A stretch of 64,000 nt of DNA from Xanthobacteraceae bacterium (GTDB taxonomy: Bacteria > Pseudomonadota > Alphaproteobacteria > Rhizobiales > Xanthobacteraceae): assembly GCA_029239875.1 (NCBI GenBank), contig JARBUD010000016.1, forward strand, positions 1 through 64,000, given 5' to 3'. Under the pieces are notes generated by a model. The model ran no database searches. It was not told the DNA's origin and worked only from the letters and a program-made list of their open reading frames with translations. A program made the position numbers and the translations under genes. Shown here one piece after another: positions 17,307 to 26,462 of the stretch; positions within the stretch are counted from its first letter, which is position 1; each line of letters starts with the position of its first letter.

Positions 17307-19073
17307 TCACCGCATTTCTTCGGGAGCACCGACTCCGAGGATCGAAAGTCCTGAAGCGATGATCAGCGCGACGGCGTGCACAAGCGCCAGCCGCGCATAA
17401 GTTGATTTTCGATCATCTTCGATAATGAAGCGTAAATGTGGCAGGTCTTTCCCGCGATTCCACTGTGCGTGCAGGGCACTGGCCAAATCGTAGAGGTAAA
17501 ATGCCAGCCGGTGCGGCTCGCGCGCGGCCGCCGCCTGCTCGACGATACGCGGATAGCTGGCTATCAGCTTGATGAGCGCAACCTCGCCCTCGTCCTCCAG
17601 CAGCGTCAGCTCGGCGCTCGAGAACGCGGCAGGCTCGGCCGGCAGGTCGGCGAAGGCTTCCCTGGCGTTACGCAGGATCGAGCTCGACCGCGCATGGGCG
17701 TACTGGACGTAGAAGACCGGATTGTCGCGACTCTGCTCGATCACCTTGGCGAGATCGAAGTCCAGCACGGCGTCGTTCTTGCGGTTGATCATCATGAAGC
17801 GCACCGCGTCGCGCCCCACCTCGTCGACCACCTCGCGTAGGGTGACGAAGTCCCCTGCCCGCTTCGACATCTTCACCGGCTCGCCGGCGCGCAGGAGGCG
17901 CACCAGCTGGCACAGCTCGACGTCGAGGCTGGCCTCGCCGCCGCTCGCCGCCTTCACCGCCGCCTGCATGCGCTTGACGTAGCCGCCATGGTCGGCGCCC
18001 CAGACGTCGATCATGTGCTTGAAGCCGCGATCGTACTTGTCCTTGTGGTAGGCGATGTCGGCGGCGAAATAGGTATAGGCGCCGTCCGACTTCATCAGCG
18101 GCCGGTCGACGTCGTCACCGAAATCGGTGGCGCGGAACAGCGTCTGCTCGCGATCCTCCCAGTCCTCGATCGGCTGGCCCTTGGGCGGCGCCAGGCGGCC
18201 CTCATAGACGAGGTCGCGGGCGCGCAGTTCGTCCAGCAGCCGGTCGATGATGCTCGGCTGGCCGTCCGGCCGGGCGTGCAGCGTGCGCTCGGAGAAGAAC
18301 ACGTCGTGACGGATGTTGAGCGCGGCGAGATCGTCGCGGATCATCGCCATCATGGCGTCGATGGCCGCCTTGCGCACCGCCGGCAGCCATTCCGCCTCGC
18401 CCCTGTCCAGCATGGTGCGGCCGTACTTGGCGACCAGCGCCTTGCCGACCGGGACGAGATAGTCGCCGGGATAGAGCCCTTCCGGGATCGAGATCGTCTC
18501 GCCCAGCGCCTCGCGGTAGCGCAGGTAGGCGGAGCGGGCGAGCACGTCGACCTGCGCACCAGCGTCGTTGATGTAGTATTCGCGCGTCACCTGCCAGCCG
18601 GCGAAGGCGAGCAGGTTGGCAAGCGCGTCGCCGAACACCGCGCCGCGGCAATGGCCGACATGCATCGGCCCGGTCGGGTTGGCGGAGACATATTCGACAT
18701 TGATCTTCCGGCCGCCGCCGACATCGGCGCGGCCGTAGTCACGGCCAGCGTCGAGCACGGCGGCGAGAATCTGCGGCCACCAGGAGCCGTCGAGCGCGAT
18801 ATTGATGAAACCGGGGCCGGCGACGTCCACCTTCGTCACGCCGGGCAGCGCCGCGAGCTTCACCGTCAGCTTCTCCGCCAGGTCGCGCGGCTTCAGCCCG
18901 GCATCCTTGGCCAGCACCATCGCCGCATTGGTGGCGAGGTCGCCATGGCTCGCGTCGCGCGGCGGCTCCACCACCACACGCGCCGTGTCGATGCCGGCGG
19001 GCACCGCCCCTTCGGTGGCCAGCTGGGCGACGGCGTCGCGGACGTGATCGGCGAAGATCGCGAACAGATTCAT
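17307..19073 (-). CDS. argS: Arginyl-tRNA synthetase
   Basis: Class I synthetase, 588 residues. The N-terminal Add-1 domain contains [15 protein letters not shown]; the active site has the HIGH-type HVGH at 138-141 within [11 protein letters not shown] and the KMSKS-type KMSKR at 401-405; the C-terminal DALR helical domain ends with [22 protein letters not shown]. All parts are present at normal length. It lies between dgt and the SPOR gene. Confidence 0.97.
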   Translation of the reverse strand: MNLFAIFADHVRDAVAQLATEGAVPAGIDTARVVVEPPRDASHGDLATNAAMVLAKDAGLKPRDLAEKLTVKLAALPGVTKVDVAGPGFINIALDGSWWPQILAAVLDAGRDYGRADVGGGRKINVEYVSANPTGPMHVGHCRGAVFGDALANLLAFAGWQVTREYYINDAGAQVDVLARSAYLRYREALGETISIPEGLYPGDYLVPVGKALVAKYGRTMLDRGEAEWLPAVRKAAIDAMMAMIRDDLAALNIRHDVFFSERTLHARPDGQPSIIDRLLDELRARDLVYEGRLAPPKGQPIEDWEDREQTLFRATDFGDDVDRPLMKSDGAYTYFAADIAYHKDKYDRGFKHMIDVWGADHGGYVKRMQAAVKAASGGEASLDVELCQLVRLLRAGEPVKMSKRAGDFVTLREVVDEVGRDAVRFMMINRKNDAVLDFDLAKVIEQSRDNPVFYVQYAHARSSSILRNAREAFADLPAEPAAFSSAELTLLEDEGEVALIKLIASYPRIVEQAAAAREPHRLAFYLYDLASALHAQWNRGKDLPHLRFIIEDDRKSTYARLALVHAVALIIASGLSILGVGAPEEMR

Positions 19074-19117
19074 GGTCAGAAAACTCCGGCAGGCAGGCCC
19101 GAGAAGGGCTGCTGCCG

Positions 19118-20290
19118 CTACCGCAGTTCCGGTGCCCTGTCAAAGAGCCGGGCATATTCGGCGAGCGCGTAGCGGTCGGTCTGCCCAGCGAGGAAATCGG
19201 CGACGCGGCGCGCCCGCGCCGCCTCGGTCCGGCCCTCGACGCTGGCGCGCCATTCCTCCGGCAGCGCGCCCGTGTCGGCCATGTAGCGCTGGAAGAGATC
19301 GCGTACCACGTCGCCGGCCGCCTCCATCTCGCTCATTACGCGCGGGTGGCGGTACATGCGCGGGAACAGGAAGGCCTTCACCGCCCGCTCGGCCTGCGCC
19401 GTCGCCTCCGAGAAGCCGACCATCGGCCCGCCAAGGCGGCGTATGGCATCGGCGTCGGCAGGGCCGGCGATGGCGATCCGCCGGCGGGTCTCCGCCACCA
19501 CGTCGTTGATCAGGGCGGTGATCATGCGCCGGCCGAGCTCATGGATGAAGCGGGCGCGATCGAGGTCCGGCCAGCGCTCCTCGATCCCGACGATGATCCC
19601 GCCGACCAGCGGCAGGCCGGTCAGCTCCGCCGTGCCGAAGAGGCCGGCGCGCAGCCCGTCGTCGAGGTCGTGCACGTCATAGGCGATGTCGTCAGCGATG
19701 GCCGCGACCTGCGCCTCGGCTGAGGGCCAGCTCCACAGCCACAGATCCTGCCGCTCGGCATGCACGGCGATGGCGTGCGGGAGCGGTCCCGCCTGCGGGC
19801 CGTTGTGCTTGACGATGCCCTCGTGAACCTCCCAGGAGAGGTTCAGCCCGTCGAAATCCGGGTAGCGGTTCTCCAGCCTTGTGACGACGCGCAGCGACTG
19901 GGCGTTGTGGTCGAAGCCGCCATAAGCCGCCATGCAGGCGTCGAGCACCCGCTCGCCCGCATGAGCGAAGGGCGGATGGCCGAGATCATGCGCCAGCGCC
20001 AGCGCCTCGCTCAGGTCCTCGTCGAGGCCGAGCGCGCGGGCGATGGAGCGCGCCACCTGCACCACCTCCAGCGTATGGGTCAGCCGGGTGCGGTAATGGT
20101 CGCCCTCGTGATAGGCGAAGACCTGCGTCTTGTAGGCGAGCCGGCGGAAGGCGCTGGAATGGATGATGCGGTCGGCGTCGCGGCGGAAGGCGCTGCGGGC
20201 GTCGCCGCCCGGCTCGGGATAGAGCCGGCCGCGGCTCTCCTCCGCCTTCGACGCCCAAGGCGCGCGCGGCTCAGATCCGGCCACCGCCAT
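19118..20290 (-). CDS. dgt: Deoxyguanosinetriphosphate triphosphohydrolase-like protein
   Basis: HD-superfamily dNTPase, 390 residues. Metal ligands fit H72 (RLTHTLEV) and the HD pair 101-102 in [13 protein letters not shown]; a later [14 protein letters not shown] supplies the last aspartate region. Start 20290 is preceded by GAGGAGGG six bases away. A longer frame from 20356 would overlap the divergent erpA promoter. It lies upstream of argS on the same strand, 44 bases apart. Confidence 0.93.
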   Translation of the reverse strand: MAVAGSEPRAPWASKAEESRGRLYPEPGGDARSAFRRDADRIIHSSAFRRLAYKTQVFAYHEGDHYRTRLTHTLEVVQVARSIARALGLDEDLSEALALAHDLGHPPFAHAGERVLDACMAAYGGFDHNAQSLRVVTRLENRYPDFDGLNLSWEVHEGIVKHNGPQAGPLPHAIAVHAERQDLWLWSWPSAEAQVAAIADDIAYDVHDLDDGLRAGLFGTAELTGLPLVGGIIVGIEERWPDLDRARFIHELGRRMITALINDVVAETRRRIAIAGPADADAIRRLGGPMVGFSEATAQAERAVKAFLFPRMYRHPRVMSEMEAAGDVVRDLFQRYMADTGALPEEWRASVEGRTEAARARRVADFLAGQTDRYALAEYARLFDRAPELR

Positions 20291-20399
20291 GCGCGTCCCT
20301 CCTCGAATGAATGCTAGCCCTGCAAAATGCCCCCTTTGACTCGGGGGCGGCAGCACTTAACTATTGAGACAGGTCATATTCAACTCGAAGTCCCGCGAC

Positions 20400-20759
20400 A
20401 TGAGCGCAAGCCCGTCGATCACTTCCGATCCGTCCCACCCGGTTGGCGTCACCGCCAGCGCCGCGCGCCGCATCGCCGAAATTCTCAGCGGCGAGCCGGC
20501 CGATGCCATGCTGCGCGTCAGCGTCGAGGGCGGCGGCTGCTCGGGATTCCAGTACAAGTTCGACATCACCCGCGAGCGCGAGGCCGACGACCTCGTGCTC
20601 AGCGAGGGCGAGGCGACTGTGGTGATCGACCCGGTGTCGCTGGAATACATGGCCGGCTCGAACATCGACTTCGTCGACGACCTGATCGGCGCCTCCTTCC
20701 GCATCGAGAATCCGCACGCCACCGCTTCCTGCGGCTGCGGCACCAGCTTCGCGCTCTGA
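20400..20759 (+). CDS. erpA: Iron-sulfur cluster insertion protein, ErpA/A-type carrier
   Basis: A 119-residue A-type carrier delivering Fe-S clusters to target enzymes. The three cluster cysteines are all present: C47 in GGGCSGFQY and C111/C113 in SCGCGTSF. The gene is divergent from dgt with a 109-base shared promoter region and ends two bases before the nucleosidase gene starts, so those two are probably cotranscribed. ErpA and IscA cannot be fully separated by sequence alone, but the dgt-erpA divergent layout is typical for erpA. Confidence 0.88.
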   Translation: MSASPSITSDPSHPVGVTASAARRIAEILSGEPADAMLRVSVEGGGCSGFQYKFDITREREADDLVLSEGEATVVIDPVSLEYMAGSNIDFVDDLIGASFRIENPHATASCGCGTSFAL

Positions 20760-20761
20760 GG

Positions 20762-21511
20762 ATGCGTCCGATCGGCGTGCTCTGCGCCCTGCCGCAGGAG
20801 CTCGCCTTCCTCGTCGACAACCTCACCGCAACCGAGACGATCGAACGGGCCGGCATGGTCTTCCATACCGGCCGGCTCGACGGCCATGAGGTGGTGCTGG
20901 CGCGCGCCGGCATGGGCAAGGTCAACGCCGCCATCGCCGCGACGCTGCTCATCGAGCGATTCGACTGCCGCCTCGTGCTGTTCTCCGGCATCGCCGGCGG
21001 GCTCGATCCGCAGCTCGCCATCGGCGATGTGGTGATCGCCGATCACGTGGTGCAGCACGACGCCGGCTATACCTCGGAGGAAGGTTTCGTCGTCTACCAG
21101 GCGGGCTATCTGCCCTTTTTCAGCCCACACGAGGATCTCGGCCACGCCGCCGACCGCGAACTGATCGAGCGGGTGCGCGCGGCGCTGGCCGAGCTCGCTC
21201 TGACGCCGCTCTCGGCCCGCGCGGACGGGCAGCCGCCGCGGCTGCATTACGGCCGGGTGCTGACCGGCGACCAGTTCGTCAATTCGGAGACGTTGCGCGA
21301 AAAACTGTTCCGCGAGCTCGGCGGCGCGGCGGTAGAGATGGAGGGCGCGGCGATGGCGCAGGCCTGCGCCGCCTTCGGCGTGCCATGGCTGGTGGTGCGG
21401 GCGCTCTCCGACCTCGCGGGCAGCGAATCGCATTTCGATTTCAAGCAGTTCGTCGACGAGGTGGCGCTGTCCTCGGCGCTGATCGTGCGCCGGCTGCTGC
21501 CGGTCCTCTGA
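20762..21511 (+). CDS. 5'-methylthioadenosine/S-adenosylhomocysteine nucleosidase family protein
   Basis: PNP/UDP-phosphorylase-fold nucleosidase, 249 residues. Residues aligning with the MTAN site are present: E13 (ALPQELA) as acid, MEGA with E194 for ribose, and D217 in RALSDLAG. VVIADHVVQHDAGYT near 100 is also typical. It would hydrolyse methylthioadenosine or S-adenosylhomocysteine to adenine and a ribose thioether. The start two bases after the erpA stop implies translational coupling. It is slightly longer than E. coli Pfs (232). Confidence 0.9.
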   Translation: MRPIGVLCALPQELAFLVDNLTATETIERAGMVFHTGRLDGHEVVLARAGMGKVNAAIAATLLIERFDCRLVLFSGIAGGLDPQLAIGDVVIADHVVQHDAGYTSEEGFVVYQAGYLPFFSPHEDLGHAADRELIERVRAALAELALTPLSARADGQPPRLHYGRVLTGDQFVNSETLREKLFRELGGAAVEMEGAAMAQACAAFGVPWLVVRALSDLAGSESHFDFKQFVDEVALSSALIVRRLLPVL

Positions 21512-21626
21512 GGGCAGCAGGTTTTTACCGGCGCTTTATGGCGCCGCTCAGCTTTTCCAATCGAAACCTGATGTGCGGCTGCCGATATTGATCGGCAACG
21601 GCCGATCCCGGCCGATGGAGCCCATA

Positions 21627-21761
21627 ATGATCCTTCTCTCCCTGCGCGCCGCGGTCGCCCACGCGTTCGGCTGGCTCGACCGCAGGCTCACCGACGGTGC
21701 CTACCAGCACGGCCGCTACTGCGTCAGCGACCAGAAGATCCGCCGCCGCACCGCGTACTGA
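21627..21761 (+). CDS. Small hypothetical protein, 44 residues
   Basis: A short frame with coding-like codon use between the nucleosidase and xthA. ATG 21627 has a GGAG six bases upstream; an ATG at 21615 is an alternative. The product begins with a hydrophobic/amphipathic stretch (MILLSLRAAVAHAFGWL) and ends basic (SDQKIRRRTAY). I do not recognise it. Only conservation in relatives would show that it is a gene. Confidence 0.45.
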   Translation: MILLSLRAAVAHAFGWLDRRLTDGAYQHGRYCVSDQKIRRRTAY

Positions 21762-21843
21762 GTACGCCAGAGCATTTGCGCCGCATCCGGCGAGGCGGCA
21801 TGCTGGCGGCCTGATTTGCCTCGCTATGAACGGACCTTCGCGC

Positions 21844-22632
21844 ATGCGCATCGCCACCTGGAACGTCAATTCGGTCAAGCAGCGGCTCGAGCACGCGGTG
21901 ACCTGGCTCGGCGAGACCAGGCCGGACGTGGTCTGCCTGCAGGAGATCAAGTGCGTCGACGAGGCGTTTCCGCGCGAGGCATTCGAATCCCTCGGCTACA
22001 ACGTCGCCGTGCACGGCCAGAAGGGATTCAACGGCGTCGCCGTACTCTCGCGCCTGCCCTTCGACGAGGTCTCCTCCGGCCTGCCGGGCGACGAGGGCGA
22101 CGTGCAGTCGCGCTTCATCGAGGTGGTCATTTCCACGCCCGAGGGCGTGGTGCGGGTTTGCGGCATCTATTTGCCGAACGGCAACCCGGTCGACACCGAG
22201 AAATACCCCTACAAGCTGAGCTGGATGAAGCGGCTGAAGGCGCATGTCGCGGGCCGCCTCGCCTATGAGGAACCGCTGATCGTCTGCGGCGACTACAACG
22301 TCATCCCCGAGCCGGTGGACGCCGCCAACCCGGCGGCCTGGCTGAACGATGCGCTGTTCCTGCCGCAAACCCGCTCGGCCTTCCGCGAGCTGATCCATCT
22401 CGGCATGACGGAAGCGCTGCGCGCCACGACCGACGAGGCCGGGCTCTACAGCTTCTGGGATTATCAGGCCGGCGCCTGGCAGCGGAACAACGGCATCCGC
22501 ATCGACCATCTGCTGCTCTCGCCGCAGGTCGCCGACCGGCTCAAGGCGGTCGGCATCGACAAGCATGTGCGGGCCTGGGAGAAGCCCTCCGATCACGTGC
22601 CGGTCTGGGTCGACCTCGCCTTCAGAAGTTGA
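21844..22632 (+). CDS. xthA: Exodeoxyribonuclease III
   Basis: Mg-dependent AP endonuclease and 3'-exonuclease of base excision repair, 262 residues. Catalytic residues of the exonuclease/endonuclease/phosphatase fold are all seen: E34 (LQEIK), Y109 (IYLPNGNP), D150 and N152 (CGDYNV), D221 (GIRIDHLL) and H251 (SDHVPVW). MRIATWNVNS is the family's normal start. Followed by family A repeats, then by the converging exoR-like gene. Confidence 0.96.
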   Translation: MRIATWNVNSVKQRLEHAVTWLGETRPDVVCLQEIKCVDEAFPREAFESLGYNVAVHGQKGFNGVAVLSRLPFDEVSSGLPGDEGDVQSRFIEVVISTPEGVVRVCGIYLPNGNPVDTEKYPYKLSWMKRLKAHVAGRLAYEEPLIVCGDYNVIPEPVDAANPAAWLNDALFLPQTRSAFRELIHLGMTEALRATTDEAGLYSFWDYQAGAWQRNNGIRIDHLLLSPQVADRLKAVGIDKHVRAWEKPSDHVPVWVDLAFRS

Positions 22633-22650
22633 GCCCGCCCCCGTTAACAC

Positions 22651-22757
22651 CCTCATCCTGAGGTGCGAGCGAAGCGAGCCTCGAAGGATGGCCGCTCAAT
22701 CGCACCCGGATGAGTATCCTTCGAGGCCCGGCAAATGGCCGGGCGCCTCAGGATGAG
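22651..22757. repeat. Palindromic intergenic repeat, family A (two units)
   Basis: Two units between the convergent ends of xthA and the exoR-like gene: 22651-22690 (CCTCATCCTGAGG...CGAAGGATG) and 22716-22757 (ATCCTTCGAGG...CTCAGGATGAG), in inverted orientation. A hairpin between convergent genes may serve as a bidirectional transcription end; that is inference. Confidence 0.85.
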
Positions 22758-22802
22758 AGCGGGAGCGACGAATGGAGCCTTAGATCAAGCACTTATCGAG
22801 TC

Positions 22803-23654
22803 TTAGCGCCGGGTCTTCATGTACTGCTCGAGATAGACCAGCGCCATGGCGCGCTCGTCGCCATTCGCGCCGGCGAAGGCTTCCTCGTAGAGGTCCACCA
22901 CCCATTTGTCGTCCGGGCCGGCGGCCGAGTCGCGGGCGACGGTGAGCCACATCAGGCCGCGTGCGGCCTGGCGGGGAATGCCGTCATCACCCTTGAACAG
23001 CAGCCCGCCCAGCGCCGCCTGCGCCTGGTACTGGCCTTTATGCGCGGCGAGCCCGAGCCAGCGGGCGGCAAAGCGCGGGTCGCGCTCCACGCCGTCGCCG
23101 TCGATGTAGAGACGGGCGAGGTGGTACTGCGCGTCCGGATCGCCGAAATAGGAAGCGGCGTAGGCGAACATGTCGCGCGCCCGGGTCGGGTCGCGGCGGA
23201 TCTTGCTGTTGGGGATGCCGACCAGATAGTAGCCGCCCAGCGCGACGAAGGCGTCGGCGGTGAAGCGCGCCTCCGGCGAGGCCGGATTGTCGTCGGCATG
23301 CATGTTGGCGATCTGGCTGAAATATTCGAACGCCTTGATGTCGTTGCGCTCGACGCCCTCGCCTTCCGCATACATGCGGCCGAGCTTCCACTGCGCGCCG
23401 GCATGGCCCTGGTCGGCGGCGTAGCGCAGCGAATCGATGCCCTTCTCGGTCTCGCCCGAGCGCAGCGCCTGCGCCCCGAAGCGTACGAACTCCTCCACCG
23501 AACGGGGCTTGCCCGACGGCGAGAGGATGGTCGGCGCGGCGGCGTTGCCGCCGCCACCGGGCGTGCCGTCGAACGCCAGGGCCGGCGCGACGGCAAGAGG
23601 CGCCAGAAGGGTGGCCAGAAGGGCCAGGAGGGCTGGGCGATCAGATATCCGCAT
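22803..23654 (-). CDS. ExoR-like periplasmic Sel1-repeat protein
   Basis: A 283-residue exported protein: a signal peptide (about 1-27, ending PALA), then Sel1/TPR-like repeats, e.g. [46 protein letters not shown] and a later [12 protein letters not shown]. This matches ExoR of rhizobia, which binds and restrains the ExoS sensor kinase and thereby exopolysaccharide synthesis and motility. The start at 23654 overlaps the ilvD end by 14 bases, suggesting coupled expression. ExoS/ChvI-type genes are not in this window, so the functional link is by homology only. Confidence 0.75.
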   Translation of the reverse strand: MRISDRPALLALLATLLAPLAVAPALAFDGTPGGGGNAAAPTILSPSGKPRSVEEFVRFGAQALRSGETEKGIDSLRYAADQGHAGAQWKLGRMYAEGEGVERNDIKAFEYFSQIANMHADDNPASPEARFTADAFVALGGYYLVGIPNSKIRRDPTRARDMFAYAASYFGDPDAQYHLARLYIDGDGVERDPRFAARWLGLAAHKGQYQAQAALGGLLFKGDDGIPRQAARGLMWLTVARDSAAGPDDKWVVDLYEEAFAGANGDERAMALVYLEQYMKTRR

Positions 23655-25368
23655 AGCACGTCGTCTCGGCCGCGCCGCCCGGATGGGTGACCGCGCCCTC
23701 ACGGGCGGGCCCCACGGCTTGCGCGAACTTCCAGATGGCCCCCGAGCCGACGGGCGAGGGACGCGGCACCCATTCCGCCTTGCGGGCGGCGAGTTCCTCG
23801 TCCGAGAGCGCCACGTCCAGCGTGCCCTCTACTGCGTCGATGGTGATGATGTCGCCGTCGCGGATCAGCCCGATCGGGCCGCCGATCGCCGCCTCCGGCC
23901 CGACATGGCCGATGCAGAAGCCGCGGGTGGCGCCGGAGAAGCGTCCGTCGGTGATCAGCGCCACCTTGTCGCCCACGCCCTGTCCATAGAGCGCGGCGGT
24001 GGTGGAAAGCATCTCGCGCATGCCGGGACCGCCCTTCGGGCCCTCATAGCGGATGACCAGCACGTCGCCTTCCTCGTAGGCGCGCTTGGTCACCGCCTCG
24101 AAGCAGGCCTCCTCGCCGTCGAAGCAGCGGGCCGGCCCGGTGAATTTCTGGTTCTTCAACCCCGCCACCTTCACGATGGCGCCGTCGGGCGCGAGGTTGC
24201 CCTTCAGCCCGACCACGCCGCCGGTGGGGGTGATCGGGTCGTTGGCCGGGCGGACCACGTCCTGGTGCGGGTTCCACTTCACCGAGGCCATGTTCTCGGC
24301 GATGGTGCGGCCGGTCACGGTGAGGCAGTCGCCGTGCAGGAAGCCGTGCTCCAGCAGCGTCTTCATCAGCAGCGGGATGCCGCCGGCCTCGAACATGTCC
24401 TTGGCGACGTAGCGCCCGCCGGGCTTGAGGTCGGCGATATAGGGCGTGCGGCGGAAGATCTCGGCGACGTCGAACAGGTCGAACTTGATGCCGACCTCAT
24501 GCGCCATGGCCGGCAGGTGCAGGGCCGCGTTGGTCGAGCCGCCCGAGGCGGCGACCACGGTGGCGGCGTTCTCCAGCGCCTTCAGCGTGACTATGTCGCG
24601 CGGGCGGATATTGCGGGCGATCAGCTCCATGATCTGCTCGCCGGCGGCGGCGCAGAACTTGTCGCGGATCTCGTAAGGCGCCGGCGCGCCGGCCGAATAG
24701 GGCAAAGCGAGGCCGATCGCCTCGGAAACGGTCGCCATGGTGTTGGCGGTGAACTGGGCGCCGCAGGCGCCGGCCGAGGGGCACGCCACCTGCTCGATCT
24801 CGTCGAGGTCCTCGTCGGACATCAGCCCGACCGAGTGCTTGCCGACCGCCTCGAACATGTCCTGCACCGTGACCGGCTGGCCGCGGAAGGAGCCAGGCAG
24901 GATCGAGCCGCCATAGATGAAGATCGACGGCACGTTGAGGCGCAGCATCGCCATCATCATGCCGGGCAGCGACTTGTCGCAGCCGGCGAGGCCGATCAGG
25001 GCGTCATAGGAATGGCCGCGCATGGTGAGCTCGACCGAGTCGGCGATCACCTCGCGCGAAGCCAACGAGGCCTTCATGCCCTCATGGCCCATGGCGATGC
25101 CGTCGGTGACGGTGATCGTGCAGAACTCGCGGGGGGTACCGGCGGCGGAGGCGACGCCCTTCTTCACCGCCTGCGCCTGGCGCATCAGCGAGATGTTGCA
25201 GGGCGCGGCCTCGTTCCAGCAGGAAGCGACGCCCACCAGCGGCTGGTGGATCTGCTCCCTGGTCAGGCCCATCGCGTAGAGATAGGAGCGATGCGGGGCG
25301 CGTGCCGGGCCTTCCGTCACGTGGCGGCTCGGCAGGTTCCGCTTGTCGATGATGGTCCTGGCGTCCAT
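23641..25368 (-). CDS. ilvD: Dihydroxy-acid dehydratase
   Basis: It dehydrates 2,3-dihydroxy-3-methylbutanoate and its homologue in valine and isoleucine synthesis, using an Fe-S cluster. The 575-residue protein has the three cluster cysteines of the [2Fe-2S] type: C57 (AAPCN), C130 (GCDKSLPGM) and C201 (SAGACGAQF). TDGRFSG and the C-terminal region are intact. Start at ATG 25368 ([20 protein letters not shown]) matches the family; upstream in-frame extension to 25524 is not family-like. Confidence 0.96.
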   Translation of the reverse strand: MDARTIIDKRNLPSRHVTEGPARAPHRSYLYAMGLTREQIHQPLVGVASCWNEAAPCNISLMRQAQAVKKGVASAAGTPREFCTITVTDGIAMGHEGMKASLASREVIADSVELTMRGHSYDALIGLAGCDKSLPGMMMAMLRLNVPSIFIYGGSILPGSFRGQPVTVQDMFEAVGKHSVGLMSDEDLDEIEQVACPSAGACGAQFTANTMATVSEAIGLALPYSAGAPAPYEIRDKFCAAAGEQIMELIARNIRPRDIVTLKALENAATVVAASGGSTNAALHLPAMAHEVGIKFDLFDVAEIFRRTPYIADLKPGGRYVAKDMFEAGGIPLLMKTLLEHGFLHGDCLTVTGRTIAENMASVKWNPHQDVVRPANDPITPTGGVVGLKGNLAPDGAIVKVAGLKNQKFTGPARCFDGEEACFEAVTKRAYEEGDVLVIRYEGPKGGPGMREMLSTTAALYGQGVGDKVALITDGRFSGATRGFCIGHVGPEAAIGGPIGLIRDGDIITIDAVEGTLDVALSDEELAARKAEWVPRPSPVGSGAIWKFAQAVGPAREGAVTHPGGAAETTCYADI

Positions 25369-25558
25369 TTCGTACTTCACGCATCCCGGCGCGGGGGTTT
25401 CACTCGGGTAACGGCACCCGGACACTACTATCCCCCGTCTATCCGTCGGATTTCGTGCCGGTTTGTGGCGGCTTCGCGGCGCTTGGCCCGCCGGGCTGCT
25501 ATTATGGTTGCGAATGCGTGACACTGTTGCTGAGGTGACACGCTAAATCGGTACCGAG

Positions 25559-25575
25559 ATGCCGTAAAACGGCAT
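25559..25575. promoter_or_regulatory. 17-bp perfect inverted repeat upstream of the DUF1311 gene
   Basis: ATGCCGT-AAA-ACGGCAT is a perfect 7-bp stem with three central bases, 54 bases before the DUF1311 start and about 190 bases upstream of ilvD. Its size fits a repressor operator, or a short hairpin in the leader. No bound protein can be named. Confidence 0.35.
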
Positions 25576-25628
25576 TGTCCGCAAATCGCCGACTACCTTC
25601 AAGTCCTTGTTAACCAAGGGAAAATGAA

Positions 25629-26048
25629 ATGCTTGCATTCGTATTGAGGTGGGCGGTTGCCGCTGCCATCGCCCTTCCGGGCCTGACCGTCGGTCCCGCG
25701 CGGGCACAGGATTGCGCCGATCCCACGCAGATGGGGCTCGACCAGTGCGCCGGCGCGGCCTTTAAGAAATCCGACGCGCGGCTGAACCAAATCTATGGCC
25801 AGATCTCCGCCCGTCTCTCCGGCGATGCCCCGACCAAGGCCAAGCTCGTCGCGGCCCAGCGTGCCTGGATCGCCTTCCGCGATGCCGAGTGCGCCTTTCG
25901 CGCCGCGGGCGTCGAAGGCGGCAGCATCCATTCGATGACGGTGACGCTGTGCCGGACGGATGTCACCGACCGCCGCGTCACCGAGCTGGAACCTCTGCTG
26001 AAGTGCGAGGAAGGCGACACGAGCTGCCCGGTGCCGGCGGCGCAGTAG
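25629..26048 (+). CDS. Lysozyme inhibitor LprI-like protein (DUF1311)
   Basis: A 139-residue secreted protein: a signal peptide to about residue 26 (GPARA), then the DUF1311 pattern with CADPTQMGLDQCAGAAFKKSD and AQRAWIAFRDAECAF. Cysteines at 29, 40, 88, 108 and near the C-terminus could form disulfides. In Mycobacterium, LprI inhibits lysozyme; most homologues are uncharacterised. An AAGGGA ribosome site lies just upstream. Confidence 0.85.
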   Translation: MLAFVLRWAVAAAIALPGLTVGPARAQDCADPTQMGLDQCAGAAFKKSDARLNQIYGQISARLSGDAPTKAKLVAAQRAWIAFRDAECAFRAAGVEGGSIHSMTVTLCRTDVTDRRVTELEPLLKCEEGDTSCPVPAAQ

Positions 26049-26130
26049 CCGTCGCGCGATCGTCACATTCCTTGGCAGGACGTATGTTACGCACCGCTAT
26101 CCGCAGGTGAGCGGCGTAACGGAGGACGGA

Positions 26131-26331
26131 ATGTCGAGCGGCAACATCGTCGAGCGGCTTAGGGCCATGGCAGCGGACCTTGACCGGTTCCCCCGCGACA
26201 AGGTCGAGGACGAACTATCCGAGGCTGCGGACGTGATCGAGCGCCTGCGCGCCGAGCTCGACCGCGTGCTGCCGCCGGCCGCGACCGACGAGCCCCATCC
26301 GCCGGTGCCGCCGGCCTCTCCTGCCGCGTAG
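26131..26331 (+). CDS. Small hypothetical coiled-coil protein, 66 residues
   Basis: ATG 26131 is preceded by GGAGGA four bases away, a strong site. The product is one charged helix with heptad-like spacing (IVERLRAMAADLDRFPRDKVEDELSEAADVIERLRAELDRV in part) and a Pro/Ala tail. No family recognised. It stands alone between the DUF1311 gene and repeat family B; its stop is followed by the convergent valS. Confidence 0.6.
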   Translation: MSSGNIVERLRAMAADLDRFPRDKVEDELSEAADVIERLRAELDRVLPPAATDEPHPPVPPASPAA

Positions 26332-26347
26332 CTTACATTCAAAATCT

Positions 26348-26437
26348 CCCTCATGGCCGGGCTTGACCCGGCCACCCACACTTCGGGCCGGGCACGAGCG
26401 GAACGGCTGGGTCCCCGGGTCAAGCCCGGGGATGAGG
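26348..26437. repeat. Palindromic intergenic repeat, family B
   Basis: CTCATGGCCGGGCTTGACCCGGCCACC at the left and GGGTCCCCGGGTCAAGCCCGGGGATGAGG at the right repeat the layout seen at 7901-7981 with a different spacer. It lies between the convergent 66-codon gene and valS, where it could end transcription from both sides. Confidence 0.8.
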
Positions 26438-26462
26438 GGTGGTGTTGTTAACGGCTATGCCG

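Noticed and set aside
14938-17400. 820-codon open frame opposite nagZ and the SPOR gene
   Set aside because: Low-complexity Arg/Gly-rich product, no start signal, runs across three real genes.
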